The notes under the pieces were generated by a model. The model was not told where the DNA came from. It saw only the letters and a list, made by a program, of their open reading frames with translations, and made no database searches. Shown in pieces: positions 35,890-46,888 of a stretch of DNA of 64,000 nucleotides. The position numbers and the translations under genes are program-made. The first letter of the stretch is position 1; the number at the start of each line of letters is the position of its first letter. Where the stretch lies: positions 130,169,663 to 130,233,662 of the forward strand of contig CM057000.1 of assembly GCA_029891345.1 (NCBI GenBank). Direction: 5' to 3'. This DNA comes from Dryococelus australis (Eukaryota > Arthropoda > Insecta > Phasmatodea > Phasmatidae).

Positions 35890-36480
35890 AATTTCTTCAG
35901 GAAAAAAGTGAACTTTTAAGGGCGATTTTTAAGGAAAAAGATTGATTTCAACGTGAAAATGATCGATTTCAAGGTGAAAATGACCGATTCTAAGGAGAAA
36001 AAAGGGAAACCCAAGATGGCGGCCTGAAGCCCCCCGAGTGCAATTTCTGGGGGAGTACTTTTTTGCAGCTGGGCAAAACGGGAAATCGATTTTTGGGTAA
36101 AATAATTGGTTTATGAAGTGATTTTTGGGTAAAACAAACGATTTTGAGAGAAAATTCCAAGATACCGGTTAGTTGGCTCCGGTTCCCTATCATAAATCCT
36201 GTTTATCGATTTGGCATAACCTATGCCTGTAAAACCATTATATCCGCCACTGTTCTGTCCTCGAGAATCTAGCCCCTCAAATTGGCTGAAATTGGATTTA
36301 GAGGCTCGTTTTTGTACACGAGGGACTTCTACCATTTTTAAGAAAAAAAAAAAAGGAAAATTCTTATCTAAAAAGGGACCTTTTTTTTAAAAGGGTTTTT
36401 CAGGTTAAAACATGCTGTTTGGGGGGGGGGGGGGGGACCTTTTAGGAAAAAATCGGGAAAAAAATAAGATGGCGGCAAAA
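35890..36480 (+). repeat. Short tandem units and repeated AAGATGGCGGC context
   Basis: A 23 bp unit resembling ATCGATTTCAAGGTGAAAATG occurs about three times at 35941-35999. AAGATGGCGGC with preceding GGGAAA words occurs at about 36014 and 36467, bracketing about 450 bp. A G run lies at 36421-36436. Probably an old repeat; class unknown. Confidence 0.4.
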
Positions 36481-36723
36481 ATCCGGATCCTGAATCCTTC
36501 TCACGAAAGAACTGTGACCTACTACAAGTGGAGGAGATGAGAAGAAAAGAAACGTCCTAGGAGCGTTCCGGCATCTTCCCCAGATGTAAATGATAATGCA
36601 AAACCCCTCCGTTGTCCACCTTCGACCTGTCCTTGACATTAACTCGAGCGCAAGGTAAGAGACACCGTCGCGTCCTTGTTCTGTTCTGTTTCCAGCAGTG
36701 ACAGAACCTCCCTAACGACTTTT

Positions 36724-37105
36724 GCTACGGTTACCTCCAACTTTTCTGAAGCCCTGCTAAAGTTCTACTCTCGGGATATTATTCTGCCTCGTGCAGACAA
36801 AGACTAACCGAGTCTAGAAAACTACACCAAACACGCAGTATTCGTGCCCACTAAGTGAAGCAATATTCTGCATATTAACTATTTTTTACTAGGCATTACC
36901 GGCTCACATATGTTTTCTTTTATTATTCATATTAAATATAATGTATTAATACAATACAGGTAAATGTTCAGTTTAACAAAAAAAAAAAAAAAAAAAAAAG
37001 TATTTTTTATGTCAACACAAGTATAAAACGCTTGTGATACATAACATATACATGGGGTCATTTTTCAAAGGTTGTGTCCAAAAAGTCTGAAGAAACTGCG
37101 AATAG
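36724..37105 (-). mobile_element. MITE family C, inverted copy
   Basis: The plus strand starts GCTACGGTTACCTCCAACTT and ends with AAAGTCTGAAGAAACTGCGA. The interior contains the reverse complements of family C words (AGTATAAAACGCTTGTGAT; TTCTACTCTCGGGATATT). A 22-base A run lies at about 36978-36999. The right terminal word is degraded. Confidence 0.7.
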
Positions 37106-37167
37106 AGATTCTAAATATTGTTTCGCCATCGTGATTTTAGTATTTAGATGACTAGACCACGAACTAT

Positions 37168-37372
37168 TTCATGAGAGGCCGAGGTGGTAAAGTCGTCAGA
37201 ATACTCGCATCCAACAAGGTGAACCGTGTGGGAAATATGGCGGATGTTGCCGATGGCGGGCGGGTTTTCTCGCTCTTGTATCCCGCCGCTGCTCCATTTC
37301 CACCTCTTTTTTACCCTCACCGGTTCTCAAAACCTCGGTGTTAAGCATACCCCTCTCAACTCAATTGTCCTG
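37168..37372 (+). mobile_element. tRNA-derived SINE, diverged, plus strand
   Basis: Head-like GAGGCCGAGGTGGTAAAGTC, then TCGCATCCAACAAGGTGAAC, body GATGGCGGGCGGGTTTTCTC and GCCGCTGCTCCATTTCCACC, tail GGTTCTCAAAACCTCGGTGT. The B box is poorly preserved. Confidence 0.68.
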
Positions 37373-37411
37373 TTTTAGGTTTGTCCGTACAGATTCCCTT
37401 TCTAACTCCCC

Positions 37412-37649
37412 TATAGGCCGTTTGTGGTAAAGTGAGCACTTTGCAGCAGCTGTTTTACCACACATAGTAAATAATAAATACATCTCATTGTGGCCTCGGA
37501 CTTTTGGTTTTGGGTATGGTGAATGTATACCCTGTGTTTATTACTCACATGGCAGGGTTTGCATTGAAAAGTCGTGGAAGCATAAATTGGTTGAAAGAAA
37601 AAAGTAGTTAGGGCTTCAAAAGTTCTTACTTTACCGTGAACGACCTATA
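37412..37649 (+). mobile_element. MITE family A (subtype 2)
   Basis: Left end TATAGGCCGTTTGTGGTAAA, right end TTACTTTACCGTGAACGACC followed by TATA. The interior resembles subtype 2 (CATTGTGGCCTCGGACTTTT, TATGGTGAATGTATACCCTG). Confidence 0.75.
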
Positions 37650-38756
37650 ACAGTATTTCTTAACTTTGTTTGCTAATGTCTCCCACTCATACATATATTC
37701 ATATTTATGTATAATGTATGTAATAATTTATTTTGGCTGCCCTTCAAAGACCGCTGTTCCTGAATGCATTACATAAAATGAGATACACACGGATAAGTGA
37801 TGGAATTTATTGTTTCTCCATATTCCCCCACATCCCAAACTCGGTATCCGGATCCCTCGGTGATCAAGGCGGGTCGTCGTGGTGCGATATCAGTATGACC
37901 GATATTTGCGATATCAATATAAGTGATTTTTACCATATATATATATATCGGTATCAATTTTTAGCACTTTTTTTGGGAGCGACCTATCGCATTAAAACCA
38001 ATATGTTCAACATGTTTCGAAACGATATTGAAAACTGGCTATCACACAGCCCTAGTGATCACACAGGCATGGAGGCACATCCCGTTTGACGGCTTGCTAG
38101 TCTTGCTAGTCAACAGCTTGCCATCAGGTGAATCTGCCTAATTTGCAAGTTTCACTGACAGTCCTGCCATGTATTTCGTGCGGACCGTAATACTGCAAAG
38201 TTGGCTCAACCTTGCTAATGTCAGCTTGAATCTTGTGTGACAGCCTCTTTACTTATGAGTATTCTGTTTAACATATATGTCTTTTTCTCGCATCAGTGCT
38301 TCATGTGTGTTTTAGTCTTGTGGAATGAAGAGTGTTGTACTTCCCTGAGCATTTGTCTCAGCAGCTACATGCAATCACTATGGGAAACCCTCTTCCTCAA
38401 CGACAAATTTATTGTTTGAAACATCATACTGAGAGCTCATAACCCATTCGTCTACAGCTCAGGCGCTGTGACGCATTAATCTCTCCCTTTCTCTGCTTTT
38501 GAAGGTCACGGCTAACGCACAAAGGAGACGCCCGAATGTTATGTGACCCAAGCGTGAACATCCGCATAAATAAAAAGTATTTCCTCGTTCCCTGTAATTA
38601 CAGACACGGCCTTGGATTTAGGACGTATTGTCTTCCTCTCTAGCTAAAAGTTTTCTTGCATTTGGACAGGGACGATGTATTGACACTATCTGCGTGTAAT
38701 CTTGACGGTGACTTCCAACGATATAAATATTATGTGCTAGTCATGAAACCAACTAA
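37650..38756. other. No gene recognised
   Basis: The 118-codon frame at 37733-38089 overlaps a TA run and has no motif. Other frames are short. Confidence 0.4.
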
Positions 38757-39150
38757 AGGCTGTTCACGATGAAGTGAGCACTTTTGAAACCGACCTTAGA
38801 AAAAAGTCACTGCCCCTGCCCGCATATATTTTAACGGGCGCCCAGAGTGACATGCGCCTAGTAAATTTGGTAACGATGGATGGGAAGTAATTCCGTATCT
38901 TAACGTCAAATAAAAAATGTTAGGTAACCATTTCCGATCACTTAAATTATTTCTTTCGCTTCCTGTTTTTCTAATGCATTGAAGTGTAAAAATGAGCAGA
39001 TTTGTCAAATATTTACTCTTATAATAATTTCACAGTTTCACTTGCCCGACGCATGAATAAAGTGATGAGGCCTATGACAACGTTAATCTTACATAAGGTG
39101 GAAGGATATACAATTTTATCGTATACTAATTTTATAGTGAATAGCCTATA
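38757..39150 (+). mobile_element. MITE family B, right TIR degraded
   Basis: Left end AGGCTGTTCACGATGAAGTG, then the family B interior (AAAAAAGTCACTGCCCCTGC, TTAACGGGCGCCCAGAGTGA, CCGACGCATGAATAAAGTGA). At the right only ATAGTGAATAGCCTATA is recognisable; the AAAGTGCTCA part of the TIR is gone. Confidence 0.75.
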
Positions 39151-39271
39151 CCACGTTAGTTGTTTTTTATGCCATGAATTACATAATATTGTTCACTTAC
39201 TTTTTAAAATATTAAAACATCTTGTAACCATAAAAAATAAAACATGCCTTGCAGTTTACAAAATTTGTAAG

Positions 39272-39304
<33 letters not shown>

Positions 39305-40109
39305 TGTTTACTACGTCCTAAAACCAAAATAATTTCTAAAATATTATGTAATCGTATTTGCAGTAATGTTATAAAAAATCTAACATTGGCTACAAGGATA
39401 CATTTTTCAGGAAGTATTTCGAGAATATTTATAGAAAGTTGCCAAAAGAGTTGTTCTAGCCAGTAGAGATTGATCAGAATGATATTTTAATTGATTTAGG
39501 TATGCTTGGAAAAGTGTCTCGAATAAAATCAGTATTTTATTTAATTACGTTGATAAAAGCATAATTTATTTTCCATAAATCGCCATTACGTTCTTTCTTT
39601 TCTTATGATAACAGATAACAAATACATACATACATCACAAAAAGCTGATGGACATTGTAACCACTAACAGACATGTAGGCACAACAGCGCGCTATCGTGA
39701 CACAGCTCTAATGGACTTTCTTCAGCGATATATTTTTAACAACTCTTGGTTAAATACAAAATTGCAGCGACGGAATACCACTCAGTGGGAGCTTGTGGAA
39801 ATATAAAGGACACATAAGTGATGTTTAACAAGCAGCTTCATCCTGCCACATCAGTCCTGTAGTCACTTTGAGGTTCATCACTCGGCAGCTCTTGTCATAC
39901 ATGGGCACACGGGAAGGATGGAATATAAAACGACAGGTGGAGAACTGGGAACAGAGAAGGCGTTTAAGAGCGGTTAATATGTAAACAAACATCTCTAGTG
40001 TAAGGCGGGAACTCTTTATTAGTATGAAGAGAAATATTCTGATCGTGTTATTCAGAGTAAGGCTAAAAGTTTTCATATAGATGCTTTGTGTAGATACAGT
40101 TGATAGTTG
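39151..40109. other. No gene recognised
   Basis: Contains a short TA run (about 39273-39297). The frame extending to 39466 begins inside the MITE. The minus-strand frame at 39825-40127 has no motif. Confidence 0.4.
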
Positions 40110-41235
40110 TAATTTATACTGCAGCATACAAAGTTAAGCTGGAATTGATTACATGATTTCGACGCTATAGCATTATAAGCTAAGCTAACTATATGGCCAC
40201 TATTTTGAAAATAAGTCTCCGACATACTTACAAATATTGTCTTATGTTATCTGCAGCAGTATTACATGTTTGACAAATTCGGTAGGAATCGGTCAATTAT
40301 TTCCCGATATATGAAGATTTATTCATGTAGTGCTATCTTAAAAAATAGCGGACAAAATATGATCCGTGTAGAAGCAACTGGTACTGTTGTAATATCTACT
40401 GCCAGCATATAAAGTTAAGTTGTAATTGATTGCATGATTTAGAAGATATAGTATTTTATGCTAAGATGTCTACATGACTGTTATTTTTAAAATAAGCATT
40501 TGAAATACGTGAAACATACCATTTAACATCATCTGCCATAATAGTACTTGTTTGCCAAATTTGGTAGGAATTGGTCAATTGTTTACTGTGATATGACATA
40601 AAAACTTAATTTATTCGTGTGGCGCTATCTTACAAAATTGCTGGCAAAAGTGGCTATGTGGTGGCATAAAATATGGTCGAAATCTGTTAAATGGTATGGT
40701 AGCTACACCATTTAAACAGAAAATATTTGCATGGCCGCCATTTTAAAAATAAGTTCCTAATATAGTTTAATTACTTTTGTTTACATGGGCTACCATAGCA
40801 TTACTTATATGCTGGATTGTAATTGGTTTAATGGTTTTAGAGATATGGTACAAAATCATTATTTATTAATTTGGCTCCCCCTTACAAAATGGCGGACTAA
40901 CAACAATATCCACCTCAAAATTTAATGCCCACGCGATGTTCTGGCAGCATACAAAATTTGGTTTAAATTGGATGAATGGTTCCCGAGAAATGACATATCT
41001 ATATAAATATCAAATTGGCCGCCATTTTGAAAGTAAGTGCCCTGCGTGGTCAAAAATTTATAAAAGGCATGCGTCTTTAATAAGTACTATATGTGTACCG
41101 AGTTTGGTGAAATTCGGTTGACACATTCCAAAACTGAAAAGCAGGAAGACACACACGCATAGACACACACATACATACACACATGCATACACACACACCC
41201 GCAGACCCACAGCCAGGAAAGAAGCCTCATAAACC
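40110..41235 (+). repeat. Degenerate repeat of about 270 bp units, ending in a CA-rich tail
   Basis: Three to four diverged units share GCAGCATA.AAAGTTAAG, a GGCC(G)CCATTTT-like word, AATAAGT, AAATT(T/C)GGTAGGAAT(T/C)GGTCA, and GTG(T)GCGCTATCTTA(C/A)AAA. The last unit reads GAGTTTGGTGAAATTCGGTT and runs into an AC-rich tract (about 41147-41210). From memory such a 'TTTGGTGAAA..CGGTT' run before a short-repeat tail resembles 3' ends of some insect non-LTR elements. No reverse transcriptase is seen here. Confidence 0.55.
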
Positions 41236-43399
41236 TTTCTTTCAATTAAAAGTAGGCTAAAAATCTGGGAGACAGGTGGTTTCAACCTGTGATGTGTCGA
41301 CCGAGATACTGGCAAATACTATTTTAAATACCATATATTAAAAGATACATTCAACTTGTTTCTAAGAGTGGCATCATCGGATGCAAGGATGCAAGGATAT
41401 TTCAAAATATAGTTTATTATGACAAATCATCGGATGAAGATTTTCAAGTCTTATTCGAGCATGTTGATATAAACCGTGCCAGTCGCCTTTTTTTATATTT
41501 TTATATATGCACAGTTACGGTGTTAGGCTTTTTAAAAGTAATAATGGCAAGTATATATAGTCAACCCAAGCCCGAATAAGGGTACTTTCATACTTTCAAG
41601 CATCGTGTGTCCAAATGACATACACAAAATTAAAGACATTGTTAACCAACACTCACGGGCCATTGGAATTATGCCATTGAAACTTGGAATGCTTCGAGCC
41701 AGTACAACTCCGAACAAGCTGATATGAAAAATTCAGTTTGACGCTACTTCGCAATCGAAACATATAGGAACTTAAAATTCTAACTTACCAACATTTTTTT
41801 TACTGTAATCAATTCTGGTTGTGTAGGACATAGTAATAATAATAATAATACACATGCCTACCTCTCCCTTACAGCAAACCACGAGCGTACAGCAGCTTGG
41901 AGAAGGCCTGGGGATAGCCAAGGATAATCCAGAACAATCTATACATTACATAATTCTCCACCAATCACATACGACCAACAAGGACATTTTCTTGGTGCGC
42001 AACACAACTTCCTGAGTTCTTGCAAGCAACAACCCGCAAAGCAGTAGTGTTTGGCAGCTAGGAGTACTCCAACGTGAACCTACTTGTTTAGATGATTTAA
42101 TCCGTGTATCAGCAGCGAGAACAGGATTCTTCTCCCACTTACCAAAGTCCTGACATTAGCTGTGAATGTAAAACTCAACACTTCCAGGAATTCAGATAGG
42201 AGTCATATAGGAAAGAAGTGTGAAGGGTAGCATCATTCAACATCACAATGGTACAATTAATTAAAGTATACACGATTTATTAAAAACTATCATAATTCTT
42301 GATGGGTTCATAACTATTCACTATGTGAGTATAACCATCAATTAATGTTGGATAACCATCCATTGAATGCACATTGTCGCCAATTATAAATCAGGCATAT
42401 ACAACAATACATTGAATATTTTTATGTAAAAATATAATTATGGGAAAAAAGTTTAAGAAAACTGTTCTCACACTTCAAAGTCTATGAATTAGAATTTGTG
42501 CTCATATCTTGAATAATTTTTTAATTTACACCAACACTAATATAAAGTAACTTCACAAATATTATTATTGAAAAAATACTAACAAAATACTTAAACATGT
42601 ATTTATGAAATATTTCACATATCATACGTTGATATCGATAATACTATGTTTAGATTCTTTCCATCGCCCCGAGTAACAAAGCAAGTTATTTAATACAAAA
42701 ACCTGCAAAGAGAAAAATATTTTTAGAAATAATTAGCATAGCAATGGTATCGATTCTCGTACCTCTCATTTTCCTTTGCCTTTTGTTTTTCGAAATATTT
42801 TGAATATTTTCGAAACTTTTCGAAACTTGTAAATTTCTAGAAATTTTTGCAATAATATACTTAGATTTTAATTTTCTAAATAATATTCCAAGTTGGCGAG
42901 TACAGTAACCAGGATCGCTCTGCTGAAGCTCAGCCTCACTCTGTTTATAAGTACATTTGTTCTATGATTTAAAACACTTAAATATGAAAATGGAAAGTCT
43001 AAACAGTGCGATTCATGGCACAGGGGTATCTACAGGATAAAGTAGCGGATTGTTACCAAACTTACGATAGTCCATGCATTACCTTCAATTCGTCACGAAC
43101 TTCAATATTGGTGATGATAATCACTAGACCACGAAGTCTCTCAAAATAAACTTTCAGTGAACATGGCATACAGGCAGCAATTATGTGGCCTTTACTGTAT
43201 ACAGAAAAAAAAAAAAAGTTACCGTGGTAACTAATTAAATTAACTGACATTCCTCTACTATTTTATATTCAAATAATTTTGGCAATGTCCACAAAATCTT
43301 AGTAAGCAGAATCTTGTGTTGAAAAAATATATATTCAGCAGAAATACTTTTACAGTACTTGAGTTCATTCTGAACATAAGTGCCTAATTAACTAGAATG
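41236..43399. other. No gene recognised
   Basis: Short frames only. A short ATA run near 41836-41851 and an A run near 43206-43217. GTGGTCTAGTGAT-like on the minus strand near 43121-43133 may be an isolated SINE head remnant. Confidence 0.4.
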
Positions 43400-43860
43400 A
43401 CATAAGTTTCGATGGACTACCATAGCAATAGTTTTACGTGTTTAGTGGTCATTTATATCCGATATATGATTTAAAAAATATTAATTTATTCAGGTCATGC
43501 TGTATTTGAGAATGGGAAATAAAGACTGCATATATTTCTTTAATTTAATTCTGGAAGTGCAAAATGTTAAGGTAGCAATTTTGATTGAGATCGGTTGAAC
43601 TCTTTTTGTTCTTGAGATATGATGTAGAATACAAAACGTTCATATAATCTTCATTATGAAAGTAAAAATCCGGCTTGGTCGAATACTACGACTAAAATTA
43701 CTATCAGTGTATTTAGTTTGGTGAACATCAGTGCACTGGCTCTATAGCAACACATTTTTGCATGGAGATACATACAAACATTCACAGACAGAATGGTTAA
43801 TTCATATACCTATATCTCCTTCAGAGAGTAGGCTAACAGCTGCCAAAATCAGGGACGCAG
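43400..43860 (+). repeat. Second copy of the ~270 bp repeat family end
   Basis: Shares with 40800-41235 the words CTACCATAGCA, GATCGGTTGAACTC, ATATGATGTAGAATACAAAA, GTGTATTTAGTTTGGTGAA and a short CA-type end (ACATACAAACATTCACAGAC), in the same order. Diverged, no coding content. Confidence 0.5.
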
Positions 43861-45240
43861 TGTGATTTGTTAAAGTCAACATCCTAGAGTACCAAATACA
43901 CTATTTCCCACTCCTTTACAGTAAACATGAAAAAGTCCTTGGATATGTTTCAACTATGAATTTTCTTCCTTTACAATAATGCAATGGATTTTGAAGCTAA
44001 TGACAAAAATGTTAATTATGCGTGAAGATACCAACTTTTATAATGATTCCACAGAAGATACAAGCTAAATTTAAAACTCTCAAATGAGAAAACTTTGAAT
44101 AGAGAATAACGTCCAACTTTCGTCTTACTCGATTATTTCCCAGTTTGTTCAAGATGGTGATAAATTCACTGTTTGGCAAGTGCAGAAATTATGCAGCAGA
44201 CCTATAAAGTATTCAAGACAGTTAGCAGTGCTCCCAGTAATAGCAAGTAACTACTTACTCGTCTTCATTGGAAGTACGTATCACGAGTAGCATAGGACAT
44301 GTCATCTGAACTTCCATCTTACTGCCTCGGTAGCAGGAATGTTATATACATGTTTGTTTCCTACTCCTTTAAAGATTTTAATTTTCTGCGAGCAAATATT
44401 TTAACTTGAAATGTATGTATGAAAATATGTATGTCCGTATTTATATTTTTTTGTTTCTAATTATTATTTGTATTAGTTAATATTATTTTAACCCACGAGT
44501 CGTTAACTTTCACATTATAAAAATGCCTACCAGGTAATATACCTCCAACATACTTAAAAACATATCGATAACCCAATGGTGCTAAGTACCAAAACATATA
44601 TATTACCTTTCACAATGGCATTAGCTTGCCTCAGCCATGTGACGTCGAAAGCTATACAACCGAGTATACTAACATGCTATGCCATCTGAATATATCAACG
44701 AACCACCACAACAGATAACCATACCAAACATGTTAACCCAATTGTATCAATCAAATTGTTATAGTCCAGACCAACTCACAACACAAACATTCTTACCATC
44801 TATTAAACTAATATAACTTAACCTACTAAAGCCCAAAAAAATTTAACCCACCGTTACATATCAAAAGCCAGAAAAATCAGAAATAACCTACCATAGTCCA
44901 AATAACAATTATACTTCTTCTAAGCACACATATGTCCTACATGTCTAGCATTATATCAGACACTTAACAAAAGTTTACATGTCCAAACATCAGAAATGTA
45001 CTTCAAACTGACTGCGACCAATCAACACTTCGGGTAGCATTCAACTTACACTTACAAATGCGCAGTCTGGTTAAGCAGAATTATTTTTAAAATACAATAA
45101 AGTCAAATAGAAAGTCAAGACACTATCATGTCTAACCAAGCAACAATACATTCAAGGACAGGTTATATCACAATAATCCTTACCACCTGTCAACGTAATA
45201 TAATCGACTGATACCAGCTACTATGTTGGACCCAAGTGAA
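43861..45240. other. No gene recognised
   Basis: Plain AT-rich DNA. 44500-45240 has many AACC- and CCA-type words but no clear unit. Confidence 0.4.
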
Positions 45241-45544
45241 CTTGACCTTTGACCTTGAAATCCCAAAAATTCCAAAAAATATATAAACAAACTAAAAAAT
45301 AAAATTAAAAGACTTGTATTCCACCACCAACACCAAATGACTTTAAAATGACCTTAAAATAAACCCAAAATGGCCCAAATTAACCCTACTGACCCTAAAA
45401 TGAACATAAAATGACACCAGAATAACCCTGCTGACCTTAAATGGCCCCAAAATCACACTATTACAATAAAATTACCCCAAAATGACCCTATTGACCCTAA
45501 AATGATCTCAAAATGACCGTATCCCTAAAATCACCCCAAAATGA
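45241..45544 (+). repeat. Degenerate short tandem repeat (CCCTAAAATGACC-like)
   Basis: CCAAAATGACC, CCTAAAATGA and TTGACCCTAAAATGA-type words recur at about 12-25 bp intervals from about 45330 to the start of the 38 bp array. CTTGACCTTTGACCTTGA at about 45240 precedes it. Confidence 0.65.
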
Positions 45545-46312
45545 CCACTGAGCCATTACGGCCACTCTTAAGAGTGCTCTAGCTAAAGAACCACTGCAGA
45601 CCTACTTGGGATTGCTCTAGCTACTGGGCCACTATGGCCCCACTTGAGAATGCTGTAGCCACTGGACCACTAGGCTCCACTTGGGATTGCTATAGCCACT
45701 GGGCACTGAGGCATCACTTGAGAGTGCTCTAGTTACTGGGCCACAGCAGCCCCACATGGGAGTGCTTTATCCACAAAGTCACTGTGGACCCATTTGGGAT
45801 CGCTCTAGCCATTGGGCCACTGAGGCCCCACATGGAAGTGCTCCAGACATTAGGCCTCTGCGGTCCCACTTGAGATCTTTCTATCCACTGAACCACTTCG
45901 TCCCCACTTAAGAGTGGTCTAACAAGAGAGCCACTGCGGCCCCACTTGGGATTGCTCTAGCCACTGGGCCACTGCGGCCCCACTTGAGAATGCTGTAGCC
46001 ACTGGACCACTATGCCCCACTTGGGATTGCTGTAGCCACTGGACCACTAGGTCCCACTTGGGATTGCTCTAGTCACTGGGTCACAGCAGCCCCACATGGG
46101 AGTGCTCTATCCACGAAGCTACTGAGGACCCACTTGGGATCGCTCTAGCTACTGGGCCACTGAGGCCCCACATGGAAGTGCTCCAGACACTAGGCCTCTG
46201 CAGTCCCACTTGAGATCTTTCTATCCACTGAGCCACTTCGTCCCCACTTAAGAGTGGTCTAGCCAAAGAGCCACTGCGGCGTTTCTTGAGATAGCTCTAG
46301 CCACCGAGCCAC
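45545..46312 (-). repeat. 38 bp satellite with 340 bp higher-order unit, tRNA A-box-like
   Basis: About 20 monomers of 36-39 bp. On the minus strand a monomer reads roughly GTGGGGCC(G/T)CAGTGGC then CCAGTGGCTAGAGCA, containing an A-box-like TGGCCCAGTGG or TAGCTCAGTGG. Variants repeat in the same order 340 bp apart: CATGGAAGTGCTCCAGACA at 45831 and 46171; TTGGGATTGCTCTAGC at 45606 and 45946; a TTAAGAGTGGTCTA end at 45907 and 46247. So nine monomers form one higher-order unit, with about two and a bit units present. No coding meaning. Confidence 0.88.
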
Positions 46313-46888
46313 TAAAAACCTACACTTTTTCGTCATAGTTATGAGCTTTGAGAACTGTTTCTGTCCGTGGATTGCGCACGCAAACCAGTGTTGGTTAGAT
46401 AAGTAGGGATCTAGTTAAGAATAGTTGATAACAATGTATAAAGAGAGCTTAAATTGTTTTTATGTTTTCAGCAACTCTTCGACAACTTTAGGACCTATCG
46501 TTTATCTCATACAACTAAAATTCCTTATGGATATGTATCATATACTATATTAAAACCTCAGAGTCGTAACGAAAAAACGTATAAGAAAAGAAGCAGTTAT
46601 TGACTTAAATAAAGAAGAATGGCTCTGCAATTTTATTCTGTAGTGAATGTAATTGACCGCGAACTTTTAAAAACTGCCAAGCCTAACGGAAATTAAGTTG
46701 TTACTGAACTTTGTCAGGCACACTCCACTGCAAAATTAAAAATTAAAATAATAATAAAACCGGAAACTCTGTCACGGGGTGTCTGGCTCGGAAGAGCAGT
46801 GTCACGCTCTTCTGTTTCAGAATATTTTTATTAATTTTATTTTGAAAATTACAGATTAGCGATTCCCGTTTTTGAAAGCAACTAAAAA
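46313..46888. other. Spacer, no gene recognised
   Basis: AT-rich DNA between the satellite and the Helitron-like element, ending in AAAAA directly before the element's TC start. Nothing identifiable. Confidence 0.4.

Noticed and set aside
45545-46312. CRISPR array
   Set aside because: Units are contiguous 36-39 bp tandem repeats without unique spacers, in a eukaryotic context.
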